Source of the DNA: Rhodobacter sp. Har01
Lineage (GTDB): Bacteria > Pseudomonadota > Alphaproteobacteria > Rhodobacterales > Rhodobacteraceae
Reading direction: 5' to 3'
NCBI RefSeq assembly: GCF_020564565.1
Contig: NZ_JAJCTD010000001.1
Location: 868,001-932,000, forward strand
Length of the DNA stretch: 64,000 nucleotides
Made by a program: the position numbers and the translations under genes. Positions 8,812-18,963 of the stretch are shown in pieces. The stretch's first letter is position 1. Each line of letters opens with the position of its first letter. The notes beneath the pieces were generated by a model, which made no database searches, was not told the DNA's origin, and saw nothing but the letters and a program-made list of their open reading frames with translations.

Positions 8812-8833
8812 AATGGTTTAACGTTGAACCATT
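8812..8833. promoter_or_regulatory. 22-base palindrome upstream of pdhA
   Basis: Arms AATGGTT (8812-8818) and AACCATT (8827-8833) flank TAACGTTG, so 10 of 11 pairs are complementary around a CG centre. The end of the site is 23 bases before the pdhA ATG and just upstream of its ribosome site (GGAGGGGG). Position and symmetry suggest a repressor operator controlling pdhABC; the regulator is not identified, and the site does not look like the E. coli PdhR motif. Confidence 0.5.
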
Positions 8834-8856
8834 CCTTTGACTGGAGGGGGCGCCGC

Positions 8857-9843
8857 ATGGCGAAGACAGCCGAAACCCGGCACAATGTCCAGAAGGACGA
8901 ATTGCTGCGCTATTACCGCGACATGCTCTTGATCCGCCGGTTCGAGGAAAAGGCGGGCCAGCTGTACGGGATGGGGCTGATCGGTGGCTTCTGCCACCTC
9001 TACATCGGGCAAGAGGCGGTGGTCGTGGGCCTGGAGGCGGCGGCCAAACCCGGTGACAAGCGCATCACCAGCTATCGCGACCACGGCCACATGCTGGCCT
9101 GCGGGATGGACCCAAAGGGCGTGATGGCAGAACTGACGGGGCGGATCGGCGGCTATTCCAAGGGCAAGGGCGGGAGCATGCACATGTTCTCGAAAGAGCG
9201 CCACTTCTACGGCGGGCACGGAATCGTGGGCGCGCAGGTGCCCTTGGGCGCAGGCTTGGCCTTTGCCGACAAGTACCTGGGCAACGACAACGTGAGTTTT
9301 GTCTATTTCGGCGACGGTGCGGCCAACCAGGGCCAGGTCTATGAGACTTACAACATGGCCGAGCTGTGGAAGCTGCCGGCGGTATTTGTCATCGAGAACA
9401 ACCAGTATGCGATGGGCACGTCGGTCAAGCGGGCGACGCGGTCGATCACGCTGCATGGCCGCGGCGTGGCATACGGTCTTCCGGGCGAGGCCGTCGACGG
9501 GATGGACGTGATGGCGGTCAAGGCCGCGGGCGAGAAGGCGGTGGCGCACTGCCGCGCCGGCAAGGGGCCATATATCCTGGAGATGATGACTTATCGCTAC
9601 CGCGGCCACTCGATGAGCGACCCGGCCAAGTACCGCACCCGCGAGGAGGTCGAGAAGATCAAGACCGAGAAGGACTGCATCGAGCATGTCCGCGATCTGC
9701 TGACCCAGGGCGGGCTGTCCTCGGACGACGACCTGAAGGCCATCGACAAGGAGATCAAGGCGCTGGTGAACGAAGCGGCCGAGTTCTCGAAGGAAAGCCC
9801 GGAGCCGCCGCTGAGCGAACTCTGGACGGATATCTGGGCATAA
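8857..9843 (+). CDS. pdhA: Pyruvate dehydrogenase E1 component, alpha subunit
   Basis: This is the TPP-binding half of E1, which decarboxylates pyruvate and transfers the hydroxyethyl group to lipoyl-E2. The 328-residue protein carries [24 protein letters not shown], the TPP motif beginning [12 protein letters not shown] and ending with the Asn pair in [10 protein letters not shown], and [11 protein letters not shown] at the phosphorylation-loop position. The ATG at 8857 is preceded by a strong GGAGGGGG; an upstream ATG at 8785 gives non-family sequence. It is first of pdhA-pdhB-pdhC. Confidence 0.97.
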   Translation: MAKTAETRHNVQKDELLRYYRDMLLIRRFEEKAGQLYGMGLIGGFCHLYIGQEAVVVGLEAAAKPGDKRITSYRDHGHMLACGMDPKGVMAELTGRIGGYSKGKGGSMHMFSKERHFYGGHGIVGAQVPLGAGLAFADKYLGNDNVSFVYFGDGAANQGQVYETYNMAELWKLPAVFVIENNQYAMGTSVKRATRSITLHGRGVAYGLPGEAVDGMDVMAVKAAGEKAVAHCRAGKGPYILEMMTYRYRGHSMSDPAKYRTREEVEKIKTEKDCIEHVRDLLTQGGLSSDDDLKAIDKEIKALVNEAAEFSKESPEPPLSELWTDIWA

Positions 9844-9857
9844 GGGGGGCATCGAGG

Positions 9858-11231
<1,374 letters not shown>

Positions 11232-11242
11232 GGGAGGGGAGC

Positions 11243-12523
11243 ATGGCTGTCGAGATCCTGATGCCCGCGTTGTCCCCCACAATGGAGGAGGGGACGCTGT
11301 CGAAGTGGCTGGTCAAGGAAGGCGATGCGGTCAAGGCAGGCCAGGTGCTGGCCGAGATCGAGACCGACAAGGCGACGATGGAATTCGAAGCGACCGATGA
11401 GGGGGTTGTCGGTAAGCTGCTGGTGGCCGAGGGAACGGCGGGGGTGAAGGTGAACACGCCCATCGCGGTGCTGCTGGAGGACGGCGAGGACGCCTCTGCC
11501 GCGCCTGCGGAGGCGGCTCCAGCCCCGGATACCGCCCCCGTTTCGGTGCCATTTGCGGCGCCTGCCCCCGTCGCGGCCGCCGCTTCGGGGCCGCGGGTCT
11601 TTGCCTCGCCGCTGGCGCGGCGGATCGCGCGCGAGAAGGGCGTCGATCTGGGCGCTCTCAAGGGTTCGGGCCCGCATGGCCGGATCGTGAAGGAGGATGT
11701 CGAAGGGGCCAAGCCCGGCGTTGCGCCCGTGGCGGCTGCCCCGGTGGCGGCGGCCGAGACCCCTGCCCCGGCCAAGGTGGCGATGCCCACGGGCATGGCG
11801 GCCGAGACCGTGATGAAAATGTACGCCGACCGCGCCTATACCGAGATGCCGCTGGATGGCATGCGCCGCACCATCGCCGCGCGGTTGACCGAGGCCAAGC
11901 AGACCATCCCGCATTTCTACCTGCGCCGCGAGGTTCGGCTGGATGCATTGCTGGCCTTGCGCGAGCAGATGAACCGCGGGCTTGAGGCGCGGGGGGTGAA
12001 GCTATCCGTCAACGACTTCATCATCAAGGCTTGTGCGGTGGCCCTGCAGGCGGTGCCAGATGCCAATGCGGTCTGGGCGGGGGACCGGATTCTGAAGCTG
12101 AGGCCTTCGGACGTGGCCGTCGCCGTGGCGGTCGAGGGCGGGCTGTTCACGCCGGTGATCCGCGACGCCGAGGCCAAGAGCATGAGCGTGCTGTCGGCCG
12201 AGATGAAGGACCTGGCGGCGCGGGCCAAGGCCAAGCGACTGGCACCGCAGGAGTACATGGGAGGCAGCTTTGCCGTCTCGAATCTGGGGATGATGGGGAT
12301 CGAGAACTTCGATGCGGTCATCAACCCGCCGCATGGGGCGATCTTGGCCGTCGGCGCAGGGGTGAAACGGCCGGTGGTGCTGGCCGATGGATCGGTGGGC
12401 GTGGCGACGGTGATGTCGCTGACGCTGTCGGTCGATCACCGGGTGATCGACGGGGCGTTGGGGGCCACGGTGATGAAGGCGATCGTCGAGGGGCTGGAGA
12501 ACCCGATCTCGCTCTTGGCCTGA
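11243..12523 (+). CDS. pdhC: Pyruvate dehydrogenase E2, dihydrolipoamide acetyltransferase
   Basis: The 426-residue E2 core transfers acetyl groups to CoA. It has a lipoyl domain (Lys43 in [11 protein letters not shown]), a peripheral subunit-binding domain ([20 protein letters not shown] through GRIVKEDV), Ala/Pro linkers and a catalytic domain with NDFIIKACA and the active-site DHRVIDG near the C-terminus. GGGAGGGGAGC precedes the ATG, 11 bases after pdhB. The E3 gene lpd is not within the window downstream; a repeat element and an opposite-strand gene follow. Confidence 0.97.
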   Translation: MAVEILMPALSPTMEEGTLSKWLVKEGDAVKAGQVLAEIETDKATMEFEATDEGVVGKLLVAEGTAGVKVNTPIAVLLEDGEDASAAPAEAAPAPDTAPVSVPFAAPAPVAAAASGPRVFASPLARRIAREKGVDLGALKGSGPHGRIVKEDVEGAKPGVAPVAAAPVAAAETPAPAKVAMPTGMAAETVMKMYADRAYTEMPLDGMRRTIAARLTEAKQTIPHFYLRREVRLDALLALREQMNRGLEARGVKLSVNDFIIKACAVALQAVPDANAVWAGDRILKLRPSDVAVAVAVEGGLFTPVIRDAEAKSMSVLSAEMKDLAARAKAKRLAPQEYMGGSFAVSNLGMMGIENFDAVINPPHGAILAVGAGVKRPVVLADGSVGVATVMSLTLSVDHRVIDGALGATVMKAIVEGLENPISLLA

Positions 12524-12533
12524 CGCCGGGCAG

Positions 12534-12586
12534 GCGGGGGTTTCACACCCCCGCACCCCCGTGGGATATTTTCCGGACAGATGAAA
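12534..12586 (+). repeat. Intergenic hairpin repeat, copy 2 (likely pdhC terminator region)
   Basis: GCGGGGG (12534-12540) pairs with CCCCCGC (12548-12554) around TTTCACA; then come ACCCCCGTGGGATATTTTCC and GGACAGATGAAA. The block from GCGGGGG to CCCCCGTGGG is repeated almost base for base at 13,304, and the tail matches 3,912-3,940. It lies between convergent pdhC and the CDP-alcohol transferase gene. Confidence 0.75.
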
Positions 12587-12610
12587 GGGGGCGTCGATGC
12601 GCCCTTTTGT

Positions 12611-13240
12611 TCACCGGCCGCCGAGCGCGGCGCGCAGCCGGACCGAACGGCGCAGGATCGTGATGGCGGTGCCGGCGAGGATGATCCAGAGCGTGACCGC
12701 GAGCGTCCAGGCCGGCGCGTAGAGGGCAGCAATCAGGCTGCCCAGCGTCAGCGCAGCCATGCGATGGGGTTTCGCCATCGGGCCGGAGAAATCGGGGGCC
12801 AGGCCCTCGGCCCGGCCGAGTTCGCGCAGGTAGGCGGTGGCGACGGCGAGGCTGGCGGCGCCAAGGCCGAGGGCGGGGTGATGCGCGGCAAGACCCGCCC
12901 CCCACAAGAGCAGGATGTCCGCGGCACGGTCGGGGGCTTCGTTCCAGAAGGCGCCGCTGCGTGAGGCGCGGCCGCCCTCGATGGCGACCATGCCATCCAT
13001 CAGGTTGCACAGGAGCCGGGCCTGGATGGCGGCGGCGGCGAGCAGGAGCAGCAGCGCCTCGGCCAGGCGGCCGCTGGTGGCGGCGGTCCAGTAGCAGAGA
13101 AAGCCGAGCAGCGCGAAGCCGACCGAGGCGGCCGAGATGCGGTTGGGCGAGATGCCGGCAGCGACCAGGCGGGCGGCGAGGGCGCGCGCCCAGGGTGCGC
13201 TGCGGGTGTCCAGCGGGCGGCGCGAAGCCGGGCCGGTCAT
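12611..13240 (-). CDS. CDP-alcohol phosphatidyltransferase family membrane protein, variant motif
   Basis: The 209-residue protein has several hydrophobic helices and a recognisable but altered CDP-alcohol phosphotransferase motif at residues 79-108: N79, D82-G83, A86, G96, N100, D104, D108, where the canonical pattern has Asp at 79 and 100 and Arg at 87. The family moves a phosphoalcohol from CDP-alcohol at the inner membrane. The NLMDG...NEAPDR variant with a neighbouring CdsA and acyltransferase recalls the E. coli ynbA/ynbB pair (from memory). Substrate unknown. Confidence 0.8.
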   Translation of the reverse strand: MTGPASRRPLDTRSAPWARALAARLVAAGISPNRISAASVGFALLGFLCYWTAATSGRLAEALLLLLAAAAIQARLLCNLMDGMVAIEGGRASRSGAFWNEAPDRAADILLLWGAGLAAHHPALGLGAASLAVATAYLRELGRAEGLAPDFSGPMAKPHRMAALTLGSLIAALYAPAWTLAVTLWIILAGTAITILRRSVRLRAALGGR

Positions 13241-13610
13241 CGCGGCGCGCCCTGCGCTGTGGGGCAGAGCAGGGCTGCCTTGCGCACGGGCCCGGCGTCA
13301 GAGGCGGGGGTTTCACACCCCCGCACCCCCGTGGGGTATTTCTCCGTGTGGAAGGCAGCAGGGTTGATCTCGGTAAGCCTGCCCCAGGCAGGTGGGCAGG
13401 AAACCTGAGCCGGAGGGGCGGAAGACCGGTGGCCGGGCGTGAGGGCACGACAGTCGCGGCGGTGTGAGGCCGCACCCGGAACAAGACGGCGCGGGCGGCA
13501 CGCGGCAAGGCGGTCGCCTGCGCCGTCTGCGCCCGGAACCTGGCGGCGGGGCCTGGGGGCCGCAGCGGGCGTTCCCTTGCCGACGAGTTGGTGCGCGGTG
13601 CGACCTTGGG
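13241..13610. other. Intergenic stretch, no gene recognised
   Basis: Between the CDP-alcohol transferase and cdsA there are about 370 bases. The first part holds the third copy of the hairpin repeat (13,304-13,355). The rest is GC-rich. Open frames cross it on both strands, but none has a recognisable domain or a good ribosome site. I looked for RNase P, SRP and tmRNA landmarks and saw none. It could be the remains of a gene from the lipid cluster. Confidence 0.5.
13304..13355 (+). repeat. Intergenic hairpin repeat, copy 3
   Basis: GCGGGGGTTTCACACCCCCG and the following CACCCCCGTGGGG repeat the 12,534 copy with almost no change. The tail then diverges (TATTTCTCCGTGTGGAAGGC instead of the GGACAGATGAAA end). 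The stem is GCGGGGG/CCCCCGC. With the 12,534 copy, it brackets the CDP-alcohol transferase gene in direct orientation. Confidence 0.7.
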
Positions 13611-14564
13611 TCATGTGGTGGACCAGAAGTAGCGGGTGAGATGAAAGAAGATCGGCGCGGCGAAGATCACGCTGTCGAGCCGGTCGATGAAGCCGCCGTG
13701 CCCAGCGATGAGGTGGCCCCAATCCTTGACCCCCTTGTCGCGCTTGATCGCAGACATGACGAGGCCGCCGAAAAAGCCCATAAGACAGATGACCAGGCTC
13801 ATCGCGGCCGACTGCAGCGGCGTGAACGGGGTGAGCCACCACAGCCCTGCCCCGGCCAGAACCGCTGAGGCGATGCCGCCGATGGCGCCCTCCCAGGTCT
13901 TCGAGGGCGACAGCGCGGGGGCGATCAGGTGGCGGCCTAGCGTCTTGCCCCAGACGTATTGCATTACGTCCGAGAACTGCACCACGAAGATTAGGTAGGC
14001 GATCAGAAGGACGTTGCGGCCGTCGAAGCCGGGGAATTGCAGGTAGAGCAGCGCGGGGACGTGGCTGATGCAGTAGATGCAGATCATCAGCGCCCATTGC
14101 GTTTCCGCCACCCGATCAAGGTAGCGATCGGGGCGGCCGCGCAGGGCCGAGATCACCGGCAGGAGGAGGAAGACATAGACCGGCACGAAGATCGCGTAGA
14201 AGCCGTACCAGTCGATGCCGACCAGGAAATACTGGAACGGCAGGATCACGAAGAAGGCAGCGGCCAGCGACCAATGGTCGGCCACGCTCTTGGTGGTCAG
14301 AGTGAGGAATTCGCGCAGCGCCGAGAAGGAGAGGATGCCGAACAGCACCACCACGCCGATGCGGCCGGCAAGGAAGGCGATCGCCAGCAGTGCCACCATA
14401 GCCCACCAGGCTGCGATTCGGGCGTTCAGGTTCTCGACCACCGGGTTCGAGCCGTCGGGCGCGAGCGTCTCACGCAAGACCTGGCCGATGGCGGTGGCGA
14501 GGATCAGCAGAGCGCCGACGCCGAGAAGCAGCAGGGTGAGGGCAGGTGCTGCGGCGGAGGTCAC
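13611..14564 (-). CDS. cdsA: Phosphatidate cytidylyltransferase
   Basis: The enzyme makes CDP-diacylglycerol from phosphatidate and CTP in the inner membrane. The 317-residue protein has about eight hydrophobic segments and the CdsA signature near the C-terminus: SPSKTWEGAIGG, IKRDKGVKDWG and AGHGGFIDRLDS with the metal-binding aspartates. Its start overlaps the stop of the acyltransferase gene by 4 bases (ATGA). It may be a second, specialised CDP-diacylglycerol synthase rather than the housekeeping one, given its unusual cluster. Confidence 0.92.
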   Translation of the reverse strand: MTSAAAPALTLLLLGVGALLILATAIGQVLRETLAPDGSNPVVENLNARIAAWWAMVALLAIAFLAGRIGVVVLFGILSFSALREFLTLTTKSVADHWSLAAAFFVILPFQYFLVGIDWYGFYAIFVPVYVFLLLPVISALRGRPDRYLDRVAETQWALMICIYCISHVPALLYLQFPGFDGRNVLLIAYLIFVVQFSDVMQYVWGKTLGRHLIAPALSPSKTWEGAIGGIASAVLAGAGLWWLTPFTPLQSAAMSLVICLMGFFGGLVMSAIKRDKGVKDWGHLIAGHGGFIDRLDSVIFAAPIFFHLTRYFWSTT

Positions 14565-15223
14565 GGCCGTGGCTCATGCAGGGCGCCAAGCGCGGCCGAA
14601 GCGCGGGCGAGGAAGTTCTCTTTCGGCTCGTCCGGATTGATCCGAACGGCCGCACCATAGGTGACGGTGCAGATCAGCGGCACCGGCACGATCTCGCCCT
14701 TGGGCATGACGCGGTTGAGGTTCGAGATCCAGACCGGAATGAGGTCGATCTCGGGGCGTTGGCGGGCCAGGTGGTATAGGCCGGACTTGAACGGCAATAG
14801 CGGCGCATCCGAGGTGTTGCGCTTGCCCTCAGGGAACATGATCAACGCCGAGCCCGCGTCGAGCGTGGCAATCATCTGGGCGACGGGGTCCTCGCTGCGC
14901 GCCTCCGGGCGGCGGTCGATGAGGACGGCGCGGAAAACGTCGCGGCCGAAAAAGGCGCGTAGCGGCGAGGTCAGCCAGTAGTCCAGCGCAGCAACGGGGC
15001 GGGTGCGCCGGCGCAGGACAGGGGGGAGCAGCGTCCAGATCAGGACGAAGTCTGCATTCGAGGTGTGGTTGGCGAAATAGACCCGGGGACCCGCGATCGG
15101 CAGTGACCCTGCCCAGATGGCACGCGGGGCGGTGACGATGCGCACGAAAAGCGACACGGCATCCCCCGCCACCTTGGTGACGGCCGTGTAGGCCATGCGT
15201 TTCGCCCGGAAGAGAAGGGACAT
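14561..15223 (-). CDS. Lysophospholipid acyltransferase (PlsC-like)
   Basis: The 220-residue protein carries the acyltransferase motifs NHTSNAD (HX4D catalytic pair), FPEGKRN (acyl-acceptor binding) and a block-IV-like IPVWISNLNRVMPKG. It should acylate lysophosphatidate or a related lysolipid at the inner membrane, giving the substrate of the overlapping cdsA gene. Start at 15223 follows cysE by 10 bases, so cysE, this gene and cdsA may share a transcript. Confidence 0.87.
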   Translation of the reverse strand: MSLLFRAKRMAYTAVTKVAGDAVSLFVRIVTAPRAIWAGSLPIAGPRVYFANHTSNADFVLIWTLLPPVLRRRTRPVAALDYWLTSPLRAFFGRDVFRAVLIDRRPEARSEDPVAQMIATLDAGSALIMFPEGKRNTSDAPLLPFKSGLYHLARQRPEIDLIPVWISNLNRVMPKGEIVPVPLICTVTYGAAVRINPDEPKENFLARASAALGALHEPRP

Positions 15224-15233
15224 GCGGCTGCGG

Positions 15234-16040
15234 TCACTCGTGCTGGAGCAACTGGTCCATGGTCAGCGCGGGTTGCTCGCAGCCGGCCTTGCCAACCACG
15301 CGGGCGGGCACGCCGGCGACAGTGGTGTTGGGAGGAACGTCCTCCAGCACGACCGAACCCGCAGCGATACGCGAGCAATGGCCGACGTGGATGTTGCCCA
15401 GGACCTTGGCGCCGGCGCCGATCAGCACGCCGTTGCCGATCTTGGGGTGGCGATCACCGTCTTCCTTGCCGGTGCCGCCGAGGGTGACTGAATGCAGCAT
15501 CGAGACGTTGTCACCGACCACGGCGGTTTCGCCGATGACGATGGAATGGGCGTGGTCGATCATGATGCCGCGGCCGATGGCTGCGGCGGGGTGGATGTCC
15601 ACGCCGAAGGCCTCGCTGACCCGCATCTGCACGAAATAGGCCATGTCTCGCCGGCCACGCTGCCAAAGCCAGTGGCCGATACGATAGGCCTCGACGGCCT
15701 GGTAGCCCTTGAAGAAGAGGATCGGCTGCAGGAAGCGGTGGCAGGCCGGGTCGCGCTCATAGACCGCCATCAGGTCGGCCCGTGCGGCGGCCCCAAGGGT
15801 TGGGTCATCGCCATAGGCTTCATCGGCGATCTCGCGCAGGATCTGCTCGCTCATCTCGCCCGAGGCGAGTTTCAGCGAGAAGCGGTAGGCAAGCGCCCGC
15901 TCGAAGGTGGCATGGTGAAGAAGGCCGGAATGGATCAGTGCCCCAAGCAGGGGCTCGGAGCGGATGGCCTCTTCCGCCTCGTCGCAAATCCTTGTCCAGA
16001 CCGGATCGACGGTTGCGACGCGCTGCTTGGTTTCTGCCAT
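15234..16040 (-). CDS. cysE: Serine O-acetyltransferase
   Basis: CysE acetylates serine with acetyl-CoA, the first step of cysteine synthesis. The 268-residue protein has the helical N-terminal domain (DPVWTRICDEAEE, HSGLLHHATFERALAYRFS) and a left-handed hexapeptide-repeat domain (GVDIHPAAAIGRGIMIDHAH, GETAVVGDNVSMLHSVTLGG, GKEDGDRHPKIGNGVLIGAG). The length is normal. GGAGCGGG precedes the ATG at 16040. The neighbouring GTA remnant makes the locus a known type of GTA neighbourhood in Rhodobacterales. Confidence 0.96.
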   Translation of the reverse strand: MAETKQRVATVDPVWTRICDEAEEAIRSEPLLGALIHSGLLHHATFERALAYRFSLKLASGEMSEQILREIADEAYGDDPTLGAAARADLMAVYERDPACHRFLQPILFFKGYQAVEAYRIGHWLWQRGRRDMAYFVQMRVSEAFGVDIHPAAAIGRGIMIDHAHSIVIGETAVVGDNVSMLHSVTLGGTGKEDGDRHPKIGNGVLIGAGAKVLGNIHVGHCSRIAAGSVVLEDVPPNTTVAGVPARVVGKAGCEQPALTMDQLLQHE

Positions 16041-16530
16041 GACCCGCTCCTTCCGCCACTCAACCCTCCCGCTGTCAGGCCTCGGCGCTGTCCGGTCGGA
16101 TTTGGTGGTGGCGCAGAGTATGGGTCATGTCCCGCGGCGCGGCAATCGGCAAAACCGGCACGACCCGGCGCTTCAGGCGCGACCGGGACGCCTGAGGAAG
16201 ACGCCCGCGATTGCATCGGCGCACTTTCCGCCGATCGTGGGCTTGTCGGCTGGAATCGCGAGGCGCCCGCTGTCCCGGGCAACGGCCGTCGCGGGCGGTC
16301 TTGGCAAGGCGGATCGGCCCCGGCGCCTACAGAGGAGCAAAGACGCGTGTCCCCCGGGCCACGAAGGCTCCATTTGGTCAAGCGATCGCATGCCGTCGCC
16401 GGGCCAATCCGGAACAGCCAGCCACGCCAGCGACACCCTTCGCATCGGGCCAGAGACATCACCCTGCCCCCCCAGTCACGCCCCAGCCAGTTTCATGGGC
16501 GCAGGCGACTCAAACGCCCCCCTCGCCTGG
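16041..16530. other. Intergenic stretch between cysE and the GTA remnant
   Basis: About 490 bases with no convincing gene. A minus-strand frame runs through it (to about 16462) into cysE, but its Arg/Pro/Ser-rich translation resembles no family and overlaps cysE out of frame. No tRNA, clear hairpin or insertion-sequence end is visible. It would hold the cysE promoter and the 3' end of the GTA transcript. Confidence 0.5.
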
Positions 16531-18963
16531 TCAAGCTGGCACGGGAACCACGCGGAAGGGGCCAGGTCCGAAGCGCGACGATATCTGCGCAACCGCCAGG
16601 CTGAAAGAAGAGGACAGACCGTCGGCCGCCTGGGCCAGAGCTGGATAGTCGAAAACCGTCGTGTCCACGGTGTATTCGGCGCGGACGGATTCTCCGACCA
16701 GCACGCGCACCATGTAACGCTCTTCGTCTTCGCCAAGCGGCACCTCGGTCGCGATCCAGCTGTCGCCGTCGATGCGCGTGCGGCGTATCCAGGTGGCGAA
16801 AACCGAAGTCCCCAAGCTTCCGAAGACCTTCAGGTGGACTACCGAATAGGGCCGAAGGCCGATGCCGTCGAATGCCAGCGTGCGGGCCACGACGCTGGGG
16901 TCATCAAAGCCCCGCAGCGAAGTGCCGATCCGGTAGTGGCGGACAAGGCCACGCGCGCTGACAGGCAGATCAATCTGCGACAGGCTGCGATCCAGAAGCA
17001 CGACCGTGCTGCCAACTGGCCAGACCGGCAACATCGTCTCGCCGGTGCCCAGCTGACCGCGAAGCCGAAGGCTCAGGTCATAGCTGTCTTCGGCAACAAG
17101 CGTTGCGTTGGCGAACTGGAATACCTCCCAGTTGCCCGCGCTGCCATCGCCGATAGCCATGGCATTCGCCCCGTTCAGAACGTCGATCACCGGCACGCTG
17201 GACAAGCTGCCGCCGACGACCTTGACCCGAAGCGATGCTCCTCGATCCCAGATCCCGGGCGAGCAGGCGGCCAGTTCGGATTCGGTCACACCGATGATCG
17301 ACGGGGCGGCGACCAGGCGGTTCAGTTCGAACCCGCTTTCGCTGATCGACGACCAGACCGCCACGCTGCCGGGCCAGGGCTCGGCCGAGACCGCAACATG
17401 AGGAGCGTGCGGCCGCTCATCTCCCGTGATCAAGGGAAGATCCAGGAAGACGGGAAGCACGGGAACGGGCGCGACAAAGGGACGTATCACGGCTGGGTCC
17501 TCCGATCCGGGGCGGCGCTCATAGAGGCTGCCCTCGACGCGAACGGCTTCGACCAGTCGGGCATCTGCATGCTCGACACGATCAACGCGATAGGTGCTGC
17601 CATCCTCCAGGCGCAACCGGTCCCCGGCGCCGACAGGCCTGGAAGACGGCGGCATGGCCAGCCGGATCGTGTCGCGGGCAATGCGCGATTCCGACAACCA
17701 GCGCAGCACGATCTCCGAGGCCTCGCCAGGCGTCAGGACCAGCTGCAATTCGGTTGCCGAAACGGTGGTCTGAACCTCGTCCGGCACTCGGGCTTCTGCG
17801 GTCCGGACCTCGTAGTCACCCTCGCTTTCAATGTGACCAAGCCGAACCAGGCCACTGAGTTCGGGCTCGGATGCGCGGGCGAGTTCGATCTGCCCGTCGA
17901 GATCGTCCGAGATCGCCAGGGCATCGACCGCGACAACGTGGTCAATGCCTGGCCTGCGCGGCAGAAAGCGCAAGGCACCTTCACGTTCGACAGCATCGAA
18001 GCCGAACGCCATGGACAAGGGTTGAAGGCTCGCGCGGGCGGCCTGGACCTGGTCGGAAGCAAACCCCCGCACCACACCAAACAAGGACGTGGTAACAACC
18101 GCCTCCGCGCCACCACTGGAGCAGATTTCTTGCACCACGGCCGATAGCGGCTGATTGGTGGCGCGCCCGTTCAGCCAGTGGCCACGAGCGTAGGACGGAC
18201 CATCGCTCCACAGGTCGATGCGCCCGGGGAAAGCCGGAAACGGCCGACTGTCCCAGGCCCAGGCATGGCTGCGTGTCAGATCGACCATACGCCCGGGATA
18301 GGCCAGAGAGATCGGATTGTTTGCAGGCTCACCCCAGAACTCTGCCATTGCGCGGTAATACTGCATCTGAATCACATCGTCGCGGTGACCCAGCGAGGCC
18401 CGGGGCAGCACTGACTCGGACGAAAGGACGTCAAGAAAGCGGTTCGGCTGGTTGGTTGCCTTGTCGATCGCTGCGCATCCATATTCATCCGCCCAGGCCG
18501 CATCGAACTGCGGCCCCCGCAGGCTTTCCGGGTCATGCGCCGAGAACACCTGCGCCTCCGCCCCGTTCGGCCAGACCAGCGTGCGGCGCCCCGCCACCCA
18601 CTCCGGCCGGCGGTCGGGGGGCGAGCACGCCAGGATGCCGCTGTCGCCCAGCACCATCACCTCGCGCGCCTGGTCCACCGTCTCGGCCACCAGCGCCACC
18701 CGCTTCGCCCGGCCCGGCGCCAGCGGCGTGCCGCCCTCGACCATGCCGCGCACCCATTCCGACCCGGCCCGCGTCTTGCCCGCGCCGCGCCCGCCCATGA
18801 TGACCCAGGTCTTCCAGGCCCCCTCCGGCGGCAACTGATGCGGCAGCGCCCAGAACTCGAACACCCAGGGCAGCGCCAGCAGCGCGTTCTCGCTCAGGTC
18901 CGACAGGAACCCGTCAATCTCCTCTTGCGTCGCGGAGGCAAGCCAGACGGCGCCCGATTTCAT
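16531..18963 (-). CDS. GTA terminase ATPase (N-terminal) fused to GTA host-specificity tail protein (C-terminal)
   Basis: This 810-residue frame joins two proteins that are normally encoded at opposite ends of the Rhodobacter-type GTA cluster. Residues 1-157 are the N-terminal part of the large terminase (gp2): FEFWALPHQLPPEGAWKTW, Walker A GGRGAGKTRAG (about 57-67) and a Walker B region ending FDAAWADE. From the ADE at about 158-160 onward the sequence is the C-terminal half of the host-specificity protein (gp15): YGCAAIDKATNQPNRFLD, DDVIQMQYYRAMAEFWG, YARGHWLNGRATNQPLS, then a tail-tip region. The terminase nuclease, portal, capsid and most tail genes are absent. The frame stays open across the joint. 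GC falls sharply there. The start at 18963 gives the usual gp2 N-terminus; 19038 is also possible. A packaging function is unlikely. Confidence 0.85.
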   Translation of the reverse strand: MKSGAVWLASATQEEIDGFLSDLSENALLALPWVFEFWALPHQLPPEGAWKTWVIMGGRGAGKTRAGSEWVRGMVEGGTPLAPGRAKRVALVAETVDQAREVMVLGDSGILACSPPDRRPEWVAGRRTLVWPNGAEAQVFSAHDPESLRGPQFDAAWADEYGCAAIDKATNQPNRFLDVLSSESVLPRASLGHRDDVIQMQYYRAMAEFWGEPANNPISLAYPGRMVDLTRSHAWAWDSRPFPAFPGRIDLWSDGPSYARGHWLNGRATNQPLSAVVQEICSSGGAEAVVTTSLFGVVRGFASDQVQAARASLQPLSMAFGFDAVEREGALRFLPRRPGIDHVVAVDALAISDDLDGQIELARASEPELSGLVRLGHIESEGDYEVRTAEARVPDEVQTTVSATELQLVLTPGEASEIVLRWLSESRIARDTIRLAMPPSSRPVGAGDRLRLEDGSTYRVDRVEHADARLVEAVRVEGSLYERRPGSEDPAVIRPFVAPVPVLPVFLDLPLITGDERPHAPHVAVSAEPWPGSVAVWSSISESGFELNRLVAAPSIIGVTESELAACSPGIWDRGASLRVKVVGGSLSSVPVIDVLNGANAMAIGDGSAGNWEVFQFANATLVAEDSYDLSLRLRGQLGTGETMLPVWPVGSTVVLLDRSLSQIDLPVSARGLVRHYRIGTSLRGFDDPSVVARTLAFDGIGLRPYSVVHLKVFGSLGTSVFATWIRRTRIDGDSWIATEVPLGEDEERYMVRVLVGESVRAEYTVDTTVFDYPALAQAADGLSSSFSLAVAQISSRFGPGPFRVVPVPA

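Noticed and set aside
13241..13610. Possible structured RNA in the gap before cdsA
   Set aside because: No landmarks of RNase P, SRP RNA or tmRNA are visible on either strand; the hairpins are explained by the repeat copy.
15935..16462. Open minus-strand frame between cysE and the GTA remnant
   Set aside because: It overlaps cysE in another frame, has Arg/Pro/Ser-rich composition, and no domain or start signal.
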